From assembly GCA_024811115.1 (NCBI GenBank), contig JAKOGH010000027.1:1-20199 (forward strand): a stretch of 20,199 nt of DNA, read 5' to 3'. Source of the stretch: Terana coerulea (taxonomy: Eukaryota; Basidiomycota; Agaricomycetes; Polyporales; Phanerochaetaceae). A program made the position numbers and the translations under genes. Under the pieces are notes generated by a model. The model did not search any database. It was not told the origin of the DNA and saw only the letters and a list, made by a program, of their open reading frames with translations. Positions 7,887-17,802 of this stretch are shown here, in pieces (within the stretch, counting starts at the first letter, position 1; every line of letters starts with the position of its first letter).

Positions 7887-8174
7887 GCGTCCGCCCGCAG
7901 GGTCTCGACGTCGAGCCTTCGCACCTCTCATTAAACCGTATCGACGCGATGGTCACAGATAGAACAGGCGGAATGCATCCGTGCTGTGCCCTCAATCTTA
8001 GCTGCGCCTTGTTCAGCTGCCCGTGACGAGACCGAATACAAAGTGAAAGTCTAGACTGTTTGTATGCACGACTTATAACAACTCATACCGATTGTACTGG
8101 GCTGTCCGAGTCACCCGAGGGCGCTCGGAGTCGTCGGTGCATGCGAACGCCACCAAGCTCTGGCTCCCCGCCAA

Positions 8175-8280
8175 CCAATCACGGGCAGCGAGCGAGCCTC
8201 GACCAATGCCAGCTCGGCTCCCGTCATTGGCTCCCGTGCCTGTTCAGCGCAGTATATTTCGGTCTCGAGTCGTGTATAAT
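8175..8280 (+). promoter_or_regulatory. CCAAT/TATA cluster without an assigned gene
   Basis: CCAAT occurs at 8175-8179 and 8203-8207, and its complement ATTGG at 8226-8230. TATA-like sequences follow at 8252-8259 (GTATATTT) and 8273-8280 (TGTATAAT). The density and spacing resemble a fungal core promoter firing to the right, but no recognisable coding exon follows. Confidence 0.4.
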
Positions 8281-8787
8281 ATCGTATACGACACCCTCGG
8301 GACGGCGATGACGATCCGGCGATCGCCAAGCGCCACAAGCCGCCGCCGCCATTTCATCCGCGCATAAACATATATTTGTTACTTCGGTGCAGACGGTCGG
8401 CCTGTTGGTTCCGCCCCGGCGAGTCTCGTTAATCGAACGGCTCCATCGGCCGTGCGTTGGCATTAATGAACACTGCGCACTGTAATATTGGGCCGGCGGC
8501 CGAGGTTTTGCACGATGCTTCCGGACGTGCGGTCGACGAGTGCCGGATTCTTGACAGGTGTGGGCGTGGCCAGCGGCGCGCGGGCGGACGGCGACTGGCA
8601 CGGCGACGCATGCCGGGCTGCACACCCGTGAACGAGACGCACGGGGAGCTCTGAAAACCGTCGGGTAAGCAAGTAACAGAGACTCCCGACACACGTCGCC
8701 CAGCGCAGATTCGCCGCCGCGCAGCATAGCATGTCCGGGTCTGGGCGCGCTCGCTACTGGATTCCGTGTCCCGCAAGATTAAATCTG

Positions 8788-8895
8788 CTTCCGCCACGAC
8801 GGGCTGCACACGAAATGGCCGCAGAAGGCTGGGCGGGCGGGTTAACGCTGTGCCTGCACGATCGACGAGTTACTTGCTCATCGACATCCCTGTGA
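8788..8895 (+). repeat. Direct repeat, copy A
   Basis: It starts CTTCCGCCACGACGGGCTGC and continues with ACGAAATGGCCGC, ACGCTGTGCCTGC, and GTTACT and ATCCC elements, in the same order as copy B about 437 bp downstream. It lacks about 10 bp relative to B. Function unknown. Confidence 0.65.
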
Positions 8896-9224
8896 CAGCT
8901 GTGTATCCCTGTAGGGCCCGTTGCTGCCTTCTGCTGGGCCGGTGGCCGACACCTCGCATCCGCGCCTGTAGCGCCTCCGCATCGCACCAGTGTGGTCATA
9001 ATTGATCACCACGGCATGCAGTTGAAGGGCCGGTCTTGGAGAAAGCTAGTGCCACCTGCGAGGATAGTCATTAGCAGCCGGGTGTCAAGTGCAGCCTCTG
9101 CACGTATATTTGCATCGCGCGAGCATATATACTGGGCGAGCGTGGTGGGCTGGAGGCTCGTCGGGCAGAAAAAGGCAGTGCGCGCCACAGCCGTGGAGCC
9201 GTCGCATCCAGCATCCCATAATTA

Positions 9225-9340
9225 CTTCCGCCACAACGGGCTGCGAACGAAATGGCCGCGGTGGGCTCGGCGCGAAGGCGAGCGGGCTCACGCTGCGCCT
9301 GCCGCGCCGCACGCGTTACTCATCTACACACCGGTATCCC
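9225..9340 (+). repeat. Direct repeat, copy B
   Basis: Partner of 8788-8895. The first 36 bases differ at only a few positions (CTTCCGCCACAACGGGCTGC, ACGAAATGGCCGC), and ACGCTGCGCCTGC and GTTACTCATCT follow in the same order. Confidence 0.65.
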
Positions 9341-9841
9341 CGTACGCGTTATCGCTTCTCTTCTCTTTTCGTTCTGTCTGTCCTCCCTCGTACCGCGGAC
9401 GTCCGCTGCGCATGCTCCGTTGGCTGTCCTGTATTACATTCAGTACCGCCCTCTTGGGCCGTTCCGTGCGCGCGGCCGGCCGCCGGGTCCGCCGCCGAAG
9501 GCACACAGTTGCACCGCAAGACCTGCATTTGGAAGGACCTGCGCCAAACCGGGAAGGGCCTCTCCATCGTGGCTGTAGGCTGCTGCAGCTTGGCCGGCTG
9601 TCAGCCCGGCGCCAACAGAGTGGGAGCGGCGAGATGTCGTGATCGTGGCATGCTGGTAGAGATGTTGCTGTCAGCCAGAAGGCAAAATGTGGGGTGCTTC
9701 CGAGACGTCGCTCTCGGGTGTCAGTCAGTGACAGGGCGCCGTGTGCGCACCTTCGTTCGTGGCACACCGTTCGCGCGTGAATTGACAGGTTGGCAAGTAG
9801 CAGCGAGCGTGCGGAGCGTGTAGTAGGTGTCGCGCTGGCTC

Positions 9842-10030
9842 GCCCAGGCCCAGCGTCCCGCCGCGCCTTCTGATGACCGATGTGCTGTCCACGTCAAGCC
9901 GTCATTCGAAGCGGCACGTAGGCCGCGAGCGCGCGGACGACGAAGAGGTGGCCCAGCCGTCGTGCGAGGCGTCGGTCACCTATGCGTCACCCAGGCGCCA
10001 CGTCCCGCCGCGCCGCCTTCGGATGACGCA
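9842..10030 (+). repeat. Two copies of a 37-43-bp direct repeat
   Basis: A GCCCAGGC..CGTCCCGCCGCGCC..CTTCTGATGAC pattern at 9842-9878 recurs as ACCCAGGC..CGTCCCGCCGCGCC..CTTCGGATGAC at 9988-10030, about 147 bp downstream. There are a few substitutions and a 3-bp insertion. Confidence 0.55.
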
Positions 10031-10787
10031 CGCACACAGGGGCAGCGTGCAGGCAGCTACGACGTCCGCCCGCCGCCCGCCGCCGCCTTCTCCCGCCGCA
10101 CAAGCCACCGGAGAAGCGTGCGTGGCGTCGGGGTGGCGTGGCGGGACCAAGCAGGCGCAGTGCCTCGGCCTCAGGGGGCGGAGCAGCACAGGCGCGCATC
10201 CCGAGCACGCCGACGGGAGACACGCCGTCGCCCCGCAGGCCGCGATGCCGGGCCCGGCGCCGGGCACCACAATCCCGGAGGCGAGGACGAACGGGACGTG
10301 CGGCGGGGCGATCGGCGGTGTCCACTGTCGATCCGCGCGTGGGCGATCGCAGGCTCGGGGACGCGGAGGCGGTGCCAAGGAATATTCAGCTGGTCGCCTG
10401 GTCGCCTGGAAGAGCCTGGCGGCGGCGGCGGCGGGCGCATTCTCGCCAGTGTGCGGGGCGTCGCTTCTCGCTGCTCGGCACGCGCAGGCACAGACGGCGG
10501 CCGCGCATGTACCTTCCCCAACCGCAATTTTTGGTCAGTTTTTTTTCAGCTGCGTCGCATGGCTACATTGGGCAACGCGGCGCCACCGCGTGGCGCGCTC
10601 GCATTGTGCGCACTGCACAGGCGGTCACACGATCACAAAGTTTATTGACACGCCGCGCGACGGCCGGTCGCAAAGACGATCGGACACTGCATGCTGTCCA
10701 GTGTCTCGCGTTGGATGCGCGTCGGCGAGCTTCCGCCGGGGAAAGTGTGCACGCGCGGCGACGCGTGCGGGCCAATCAGCGTGCGGC

Positions 10788-10813
10788 TATTGCAACAGAG
10801 ACTGGTCTGCTCT
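10788..10813 (+). repeat. Left 26-bp terminal inverted repeat
   Basis: Identical to the reverse complement of 13520-13545 and preceded by TGCGGC. Its inner half is part of a 20-bp tandem repeat. Confidence 0.8.
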
Positions 10814-10834
10814 AACAGGGACTGGTCCGCCACA
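10795..10834 (+). repeat. 20-bp tandem repeat overlapping the left element end
   Basis: ACAGAGACTGGTCTGCTCTA is followed at once by a diverged copy, ACAGGGACTGGTCCGCCACA. Subterminal repeats like this are typical transposase-binding sites, though that role is inference. The right end lacks the second copy. Confidence 0.6.
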
Positions 10835-11292
10835 AACAAAAGGACCCGGCCCGCTGATCCGAGCATACGGCGATCACGGCAGGCAACAAGACCCCAAGAA
10901 CCTCTATCAGCCGTTCTGTCAGAGACAGATACTTATGCATGCTCGCGTAGTTTGACACGATCAGTGTTACCCAGGACCGCAAGGCTTTGTGGTTAGGTAG
11001 TCTTCATGTATACTAGGTAGCTTACAAGCAACACTTGGGAGTCTGGGCTACTTACTATGGTCAGCCAAGATATGAGCCTGCTCTCACACCGACAAGGCCA
11101 TTCAATGAAAGCAGGATGTAAAGTTAGCACATGCTAGCTAGTTCTCATTTATGATTAACCTGTGACGGAGGAACAACAGCCTGGGACGCGAGATAGAATG
11201 CAAGCCCCTCTACCTCTGGCAGGTGTACTAGGGCAGGCAGCAGCGCACCCTCAACCGACACTACCTCCACAGCCATCTACGACCATGGTCCC

Positions 11293-11505
11293 ATGCTGAA
11301 CCCAGAGGGTGTCGCCTGCAAATCGTCACCGACCGTGACCGACGCCATGGGAGAGACAACAATCGGTCCTTGTAGGCCCGCGGACCTGCCCGAGCATCTC
11401 CCGGATGCCGTCCAGCATGTGGATGGTGCCTGCTGCAGGGCGAGTGCTTTAGTCACAATGTCAGTCCGCGCACCTGCGCGACGCTGGGGTACGGTCCGCT
11501 GGTGA
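11293..11505 (+). CDS. Doubtful 70-codon frame inside the TIR element
   Basis: An ATG frame (MLNPEGVACKSSPTVTDAMG ... PADLPEHLPDAVQHVDGAC) of moderate protein-like quality. No domain, no visible splice partners and no known family. It lies inside the 2758-bp element and would be cargo or a transposase remnant if real. Confidence 0.15.
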   Translation: MLNPEGVACKSSPTVTDAMGETTIGPCRPADLPEHLPDAVQHVDGACCRASALVTMSVRAPARRWGTVRW

Positions 11506-11598
11506 CGACGCCCGCCGCTGCCGTGCGCAACCTACAGGCCCCTATTTTCGTCTTGGAGTGCCGTCATTGTCTTTGCCAGGTGCGGGATTGTTGAGGAT

Positions 11599-11669
11599 GC
11601 CGGACCGCGATTACACCATACATTTGCGTCCGGCAATCGACAATTACACCATATAATTGTGTCCGGCGA
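11599..11669 (+). repeat. 33-bp tandem duplication
   Basis: The ATTACACCATA motif occurs at 11610 and 11643, and each copy is followed by a TTG-GTCCGGC segment. The two units differ at several positions. Confidence 0.65.
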
Positions 11670-12274
11670 CCGTGGGTTGGGTGCCGATGTCCTTTGCTGA
11701 TGGTCCGCGGTATCTTGAGGCTCGAAACGTCGAGCGTGGATCTTGCAGCTGTGTAGGACGAGCAGCACGGCCGTGACAATTCCGGATCGTGGATACATTA
11801 TATACTGGCGTCTGCTGAGCGGAGGGTTTGCAAGGGGCTTGTGAGTAATCTGACAAGACGGTCCAAGCACACCACGCGGCCGAGGAAAACGAGATCAAGA
11901 CTGACCATAACCGACGTTATAACGACGGATCGAGACCCCGCGGCGGAGCTACTACGAAAGGTCTCCGTCAGGGGTACAGAGATGTTCTTGTTGTTCTCGC
12001 CGTAGTGTGCAGGTGTTCATAACACATCTTTTGTCTTTCAGAGCCATTGGAAGAGGCTGCAGCGTTTAGACACCGTCAGCAAGGCACGCACCCGGTCAGA
12101 GACGCTTAGAGCAGACTCACATGGGCTGCCCATCCGCCGCCTGCCCTCACTACATTACGAGCGCCGATTTGCCCCCGAGACAACAAATACGCGTCCCGCG
12201 AGCGATGGCGTGCGCGACGTAGTACCATGCAAGCTGTGTGCCCTGAGCGACGAGCACATACGTGAGCTGTGCAG

Positions 12275-12308
12275 TGTCATTGTCGTTGTCATTGCCGTTG
12301 TCACTGCC
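12275..12308 (+). repeat. Imperfect hexamer repeat (TGTCAT/TGTCGT/TGCCGT)
   Basis: Six-base units of the type TGTCAT, TGTCGT and TGCCGT are repeated over 34 bp. Read in one frame they give alternating Cys-His and Cys-Arg residues, a by-product of the simple repeat. Confidence 0.7.
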
Positions 12309-13519
12309 CAATGGCAGCCATGCGGGCGTCCAGCCTTCAAGAAAGTCTGTTCATACACACCTATTGCATAGAGGCCCGAAAGCTCCACAAGTGTGAGCTC
12401 AAACTTGCGCTTGTACTTGTCAAAGTGCTCCTCACAGTCACTGTAGCAAGTGTTACTAGTGTTGGGCTCGTTGTTAGCTCCTGCTTTGTAGACAGTTTGA
12501 ACTTTGTTGGACGTACACCACTCCTATTTTCTTTCCACATCTCTGTCAGTGTATGGCCGTCCATGTCCATGACATCGTCGGTACTCTGTTGCCAATGCCT
12601 ATGATGTCATTCGTGGGCAGCCAACCTGCGACAGCCAGGTTATTGCCCTACTATAACGTCACTGTCAGCTTGCAAGCTGGACACGAGCTGGACGCAAAGG
12701 CAATGGGTAGTGCTACGATGCAAGCAAGTTAGCACCGTCAGAATGGTTGCAGAGAGAATACAACGGGGCTCACACAGCACCGGGACGTTGACTTCCACTA
12801 ATCCGTGTCCTCGCACCCACGCAGCCCCCGCAACTACCGCACCAAGCGGCTTGCCACGAAGCCGCAGGCTTAATCTGCATGGTCTGGTGGAAGGACCAAC
12901 CACACTGGCCTGGCATTTCGGAGAGAGTGAAACGACGAGGCTTACCAGTGAAAGATAGGCAGATAGGGAATATGCACCGGCGCCCTTCACCGTTGTCGGC
13001 AGCTGATGGAGTATCCATTGAGACTGGAGAGAGCGAACAGGTTCGGTAGTAGGTTAGAGAGCCCAGCCTGACTGTTACGCACAGACGCGGAGTATTAGCG
13101 TGCCTCAGTGTCACTGTCAGACGCAATAAACTTTAACTAAGTCCACCACACACCTGGTTGCTGCCATTTCTTTCCTGCGACGTGCCTGCCTCTCCCTCCT
13201 GGACACAAGCGGTGGCTCTCCATATGTACGCACCATGGTGGTCGCGTCTTCGAGATGGTTGGCTCGGAGCACTCCTAGGTGCCATGTGCCACCCACTAAA
13301 CGCTAGCTATGGTCACAGCTGCATCTTAAAGTATTAGAAATGCGAGCGTAACACAACGAAACATTCAATCGACCCGAAGGCGTCGAGCATTGCTCACCTG
13401 GCTACCTTGGACTGACGTTCTGAACGAGACGTAGATGGACTTACGAACAGACGCGTATGGTCTCAGGTGTGCGGGGTCCGACCTGCCGATGCGGCACGAC
13501 CAAACAGATCGGTGATGGA

Positions 13520-13545
13520 AGAGCAGACCAGTCTCTGTTGCAATA
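13520..13545 (-). repeat. Right 26-bp terminal inverted repeat
   Basis: A perfect inverted copy of 10788-10813, followed by TGCGGC. Similarity stops abruptly on both sides of the 26 bp. Confidence 0.8.
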
Positions 13546-13551
13546 TGCGGC

Positions 13552-16500
13552 GAGGTGGGCGCGATGGCGCGTAGATGCGATGTCCCCGATGCGGATGGCC
13601 TGTGTCGCGAGCCGAGGCACGTCCAGAAGACCGCGCGTGCCGTTGCTTATACGGCCTGCAGCCTATGCAATCGATTAACCTGCAGTACAGCGTTGGGGAC
13701 GAGGTCGCATCATGCACCTCCTGGAAGGTCCGTCCGCGTCCGCCACGCGTGTATGCACGAATTCGCGTTGCATTCGCATAATACTCTATGCCACCCCACT
13801 ACTGAACCTACTCCTCAGAAAATGTTCAGCCCAGACTAGTAACTACATGCAAACTTGAACTGCAAAACCGACAGCTCACCGAGATCCGTATCGTACCCGA
13901 CGTTCAAGCTAAAATAGACGTTGCGGCAGAACCAGGCTTCAAGGCACACGCGCACGCACGCCGACAAAAGCTCGGAAGCGCGTGCATACTCGAGCCGATC
14001 GCCTGGCCACAGGTCGCGCCGCGCGTGCGCACCGCCGACAGATGCCCGGGCGCGATCCGCGTCGGGAGGGCTTCGCGCTCGGCGGCTCCGTGGGGATCTG
14101 CACCTGCGCGCTTCTCTGCCACGATCACGCACTGCGTCAATTATCCGAGGTACTGCACGTATATTGTATTGACGACGTACGTGCACGTAGTTATAATTGA
14201 GGCACGGGGATGTGGGCGCATATATGCGCGTCGACACCCCGCTGCCGTGTCGCTGCTCTCTAGCTTGTGCGCGTCGGCCAATCCGACGCGCGCGCCAACG
14301 CTGCCCAAATAAACGCACGAACAGGCCGCTTTATACGCACCCTATCAGCACACTGCACCGTTCCACCCCGCCTGAGTGCGCCGCGGCTGCAGGGACATCG
14401 CAGCGGCGCGCCCTAGTACGCTTTGCTAGCCCCGACGGCGTGATCGCAGAGCGTAGTGGCGGCGATAGACATACTTTCCCGCCCTGTCTCGTCCCTGAGC
14501 GTGAGCGACCATGGTTGGAGTCGGTCCGGACCCGACGGCAGATAACCACCAGTGGCGACCCGTACAGCGCATCCCGAGAGTCCTGGAAACAACGGATCGG
14601 GCGTGCAGGACGGCTGATTGGTGGGTGTATGCCGGTGGATGCCTGCAGGGCTGGCGACCACCAAGCAGGCAGTCTGGCTCCTGAGGATATACGACGGAAG
14701 ATGACGGCTTGCTACGGCCTCTGCTGGTGATTTGCCGGACGAAATGCGCCCGAACTCAAGGCGCGGCGCGCGGCACAGACGCAAATTCCCCGGATGCGTC
14801 GGTTGGTGGGGGTATACATACACTGCACGCGCGTCGTGATTGGGCTGTTTAGCGTGAATCTATTGGGACGGTGCGGAGTGAATGCGAGAAGGAGGGCCGA
14901 TCGTCGAGCGTCGAGCCGGGCACCGACGTTTGTCTGGCTGGGGTGCGGGGAAAGAGAGTTGCACTGGCACACCAATGCCATGCCACCCTTGAAACAACCT
15001 ATCAAAGCCTGCAATATCAATATATGTAACGAAACGCAGCGATGTACACTCACCGAACAGATGCCGATCGCGCCTGACATACTTTCCGGATGAAGTCCCG
15101 CGACCGTCTTCCCTGAAGCTCCTCCTGCAACAGAGCCCGCCTGAGCAGCACACGCCGAGCCGCAGCACGAGAATCACGAGCCGCCGCACGCGCGCACCCG
15201 CGAGACGACCCGGCCGCGGCGCCCACGCCCCAGGGTGTGCGCTGCCCGTTCGGGCAACGGCCAGGGCAAACGCACGCTTCGCGCGTACAGCGCGCGAGGG
15301 TGTGTGACGCGGGTGCTCGCGCGGGGCACGCGGATCCCGAGGTCGCGCCGCGCGCCGCTGGGATGCCCCCGCGCCTGGGTCACCCGCAATTGCCAGCGAG
15401 CGAGGCACGGGTGCGGGGCGGCGAGGTCTGATCTGCGGGTTGCTGGAAACTCGGAATCGAGGGCTGGTTTCAGCTGATTTCGTGCTGTTGGCGGAGTAGG
15501 GATTGAATATTGAGGGAAGGGAGCACGGCTAAAGCTAGCGATTCTCCGCTATGAGGTGCGTGCGGGGCCGCGCGCGCGGAGGTGGTCCTGCGCGGGGCGA
15601 CCTGGGGAACTGCATGCGCGCGTCCGGGGGCGCTGTACGTACAGCCTGAGCCGCGCCGTCGTCGTCTTCGCGCTCGTCTTCGACGCTTCGCATGCACGTC
15701 CTTCCCTTCTCGCAGCGTGTCGTGCTTTCTTCCATCCAGCGAGCAGCAGCGACCGAACGCAGGCGACGCGCGCGCGCCCGTTCCGGCCCTGCACTTGCCC
15801 TGCAGGCCCGCGCCACGCCCCTGCCGCCGCGGGCCTGAGACAAAACACCGGCAGGGCGCCATTCCGGGCTAGCACCCTCCCCAGGATCGCGCTGGGCCCA
15901 AGCCTCCCAGGGTGCGCCCCGTCGCGACGAGGCGCGTCCTCAGTCGGGCCTGCGCCCTCGGCGCGGCCTGATGCCCTCCTCGCCCCCCTCCGAGCCGGGC
16001 CTGCAGCAGGCGGGCGCGGCGTCGCACGGCAATATCGGGCACTATACGTGCGCGCGCGGCGGCCATCACCCCATCATGCGCTAGCGCGGTGGATACGGTT
16101 TCGGAGGTCCACAGGTGCGTGGCGCATGGAAGCATGTATGGCAGGGGGCTGAAGGCGACGCCCTGATATGGAAGCGGTGGCGCAGCGTGCGCTGGCAGGG
16201 CTGGGGCCTGCGGGGGCCGACGGGTTGCCTGCGGCAACGGCGCAGGCGCGCGTGCATGTGCTGGCGCGACGGTCGCGCGGGCCCGACGGCGGACGGTCGC
16301 GCGAGGACAGCTGCAACGCGGGCTGCTCGAGAGACACCTGGGCCCGCGTCGTCCGCCGCGGTCCTGCGGGCAGCACAGCGCGACAGGCACCGTTGGGAGG
16401 CCTGCGGGCCCGCCCGCATGTGGGTTAATACCCCTGCCAACGGCGTCCGCGCAGTGCGCGCTTTCCTCGCGGACGCGACGCTAGGCGAATGCGCACGGCT

Positions 16501-17600
16501 CTCGCAAGCTGCTTGGCACTCACTGGCCCTGCGCAGAATGCCGGCAGGCCGTGACATTGACAAGCGGAAGACACAGACAAGCTCACGCTCGTGGCGGCCT
16601 TGGGACGCGAGCAACGTGCCAGGCGCCCTGTGGCGGCCGGGCGTGCCCTCGACGGGCATCAAAGCCTGGGATTTGAGCGTGTGCGGCCAATCGCGCGCGG
16701 GCGGCTGTGCACGCGGAAGCATAATTGGGCGAGCGGCGGGCAGGCGCCTGGCCGTCGTACGCAAACGGGTGCAGGGTCGCGTGCGCCGGGATCGTCGCCA
16801 GCTCCCATCGCAACGTGGCCTGGCAACCACGCGAGACAAGCGCACCGCTCCGCGCTCGGGAACCCTCCTGTAAGCGGGCGTCCGTCGCCGAGGGTGCGCC
16901 CTGGCGATCCAGTATCGGGATATTGGTGGCCTGCGCGCGGCGAGGCCCGCGGCGGGTGCGTCGGCAGCGAATGGGGGCGCAGGAGGGTCGTCGACGGGAG
17001 CGAGGGCGGTTGAAACCCGGGCTTATCAGGTTGTACGTAGGCGTACGTACGGGGCCACATGCGCGACTGATGTGTCTTTGGTTACTATCAGCGCGGGAGG
17101 GTGACGTGGGAGCGTGCAGCTCCGCGGGCCTGCCCCTCGGAGGGCGTGCGGGCGAGACCGCCCTGCAGGCGACGCAGCAGCCGCCCGTGGGCCCGTCGCG
17201 CCTCCAGATTCTGTTCTTCTCGCGCTGCACGTAAAATGTTCTCGCCGCACCACGCCCCGCAATATTTGATGGCTGCCCGCCCAGCCAGTGTAATTTCGCC
17301 GCCGTTTATTGCGGTGGAGCGGCCGGCTCGGGCTCGCTGCTCGTCCGGGGATGCTTGGCGCTATGTCGCGCCGCTACATATGTCCCTCTGCAGCGGCCTC
17401 CTCTGCGTGCGGACGCGCCAGATGCGGCCTGCTCGCGGGCGGTGGCCGCTGCCAGCAATGGGTAAACCTGGGCCCGCGCTTTCGCCGGACGCGCCCGGCC
17501 AACGCCGAGGGGTTACGGCGAGGTTACGTCGGCCGGGAGAAAGCTTATTGGGGACAGCTTCCGGGCCACGATTTGATCGCTGGAATCGGAGATCTGTCGA
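13552..17600. other. Second GC-rich stretch without identifiable genes
   Basis: As in 6536-10781, both strands are open over long distances (for example 254 codons on minus at 16845-16081 opposite 252 on plus at 16115-16873). The translations are Arg/Ala/Pro/Gly-rich and show no domain or splice logic. Scattered CCAAT or ATTGG elements occur (near 14270, 14838, 16686 and 16722), but no TATA-plus-start arrangement is convincing. No terminal repeats, tRNA or rRNA was seen. One weak spliced candidate at 15080-14712 is listed separately. Confidence 0.5.
14712..15080 (-). CDS. Weak spliced small-protein candidate
   Basis: On the minus strand, ATG at 15080 opens nine codons (MSGAIGICS). They end at a good donor (GTGAGT, 15053-15048) in phase with an acceptor TTGCAG (15009), leaving a 45-nt intron. 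The next exon begins ALIGCFKGGMALVCQ and stays open to TAG at 14712. The N-terminal Gly/Ala/Ile/Cys-rich hydrophobic run resembles small membrane-associated fungal proteins, but the rest is basic and featureless and may not be translated. The splice signals are the main support. Confidence 0.22.
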   Translation of the reverse strand: MSGAIGICSVSVHRCVSLHILILQALIGCFKGGMALVCQCNSLSPHPSQTNVGARLDARRSALLLAFTPHRPNRFTLNSPITTRVQCMYTPTNRRIRGICVCAARRALSSGAFRPANHQQRP

Positions 17601-17622
17601 CATCGATCCCACTGCAAGCGAA

Positions 17623-17677
17623 CCAATCATACCGAATCAAACCCTCCATCCGGCGCTTGTCGCGGTGCTCTATATAT
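17623..17677 (+). promoter_or_regulatory. CCAAT and TATA boxes of the FYVE gene
   Basis: CCAAT at 17623-17627 is followed by TATATAT at 17671-17677, placing the transcription start near 17700-17710 and leaving a pyrimidine-rich 5'UTR of about 100 nt. An ATG in strong context (ACCATGG, 17683-17685) opens a 35-codon frame ending at 17790. It lies only about 6 bp past the TATA box and is therefore probably not transcribed. Confidence 0.65.
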
Positions 17678-17802
17678 CTACCATGGCCTCGTCCTCGTCC
17701 TTCCGCCGCCCCGGCTCGAATCCTCGACATAACCCTCCCTCCTCCCCGGCACCGTCCACGCTCCGCGCTGTACATCACCTTTTAACTTAATTGTACAATA
17801 TC

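Larger units (their letters stand above)
6536..10781. other. GC-rich stretch without identifiable genes
   Basis: Long frames are open on both strands at once (for example 249 and 230 codons over 6702-7451, and 360 codons at 9873-10955). That is expected where GC-rich DNA rarely makes stop codons. Their translations are dominated by Arg, Ala, Pro and Gly with no domain, signal peptide or ordered motif. A proline-rich frame starting MQPFSPDGKR at 6510 is the only piece that looks modestly protein-like. The stretch contains simple repeats and diverged duplications, listed separately. Given the frame breaks in neighbouring genes, a hidden gene cannot be excluded. Confidence 0.5.
10788..13545. mobile_element. 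2758-bp TIR element, no recognised transposase
   Basis: The ends are perfect 26-bp inverted repeats (10788-10813 and 13520-13545) beginning TATTGCAACAGAGACTGG. They are bounded on both sides by TGCGGC in direct orientation (10782-10787 and 13546-13551), read as a 6-bp target duplication. Base composition supports an insertion: the flanks are very GC-rich, while the interior is visibly lower in GC and has more stop codons. The interior holds only short open frames, none with a transposase motif, so the element is non-autonomous or decayed. Because the ends contain the palindrome TTGCAA, the true ends could lie 8 bp further in, at CAGAG, with TTGCAA itself as a 6-bp duplication. CAGAG-type ends would recall hAT elements, which normally duplicate 8 bp. 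I leave the superfamily open. Confidence 0.68.

Noticed and set aside
9873..10955. Longest open frame in the window (360 codons, plus).
   Set aside because: It lies in GC-rich DNA where overlapping frames on both strands are also open. Its translation is Arg/Ala/Pro-rich with no domain or splice context, and it runs straight across the left end of the TIR element at 10788.
12275..12308. Cys-His alternating residues, considered as a metal-binding motif.
   Set aside because: They result from translating a hexamer simple repeat, and the surrounding frame has no support.
16081..16873. Opposed 254- and 252-codon frames.
   Set aside because: They are mirror-like open frames in GC-rich DNA without motif, signal peptide, promoter or codon pattern.
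17690..17730. GGCTCGAATCCTCG, considered as a tRNA B-box.
   Set aside because: No matching A-box, acceptor stem or cloverleaf could be found around it.
17683..17790. Upstream ORF (ATG in good context) before the FYVE gene.
   Set aside because: It begins about 6 bp after the TATA box, so it is probably upstream of the transcription start.
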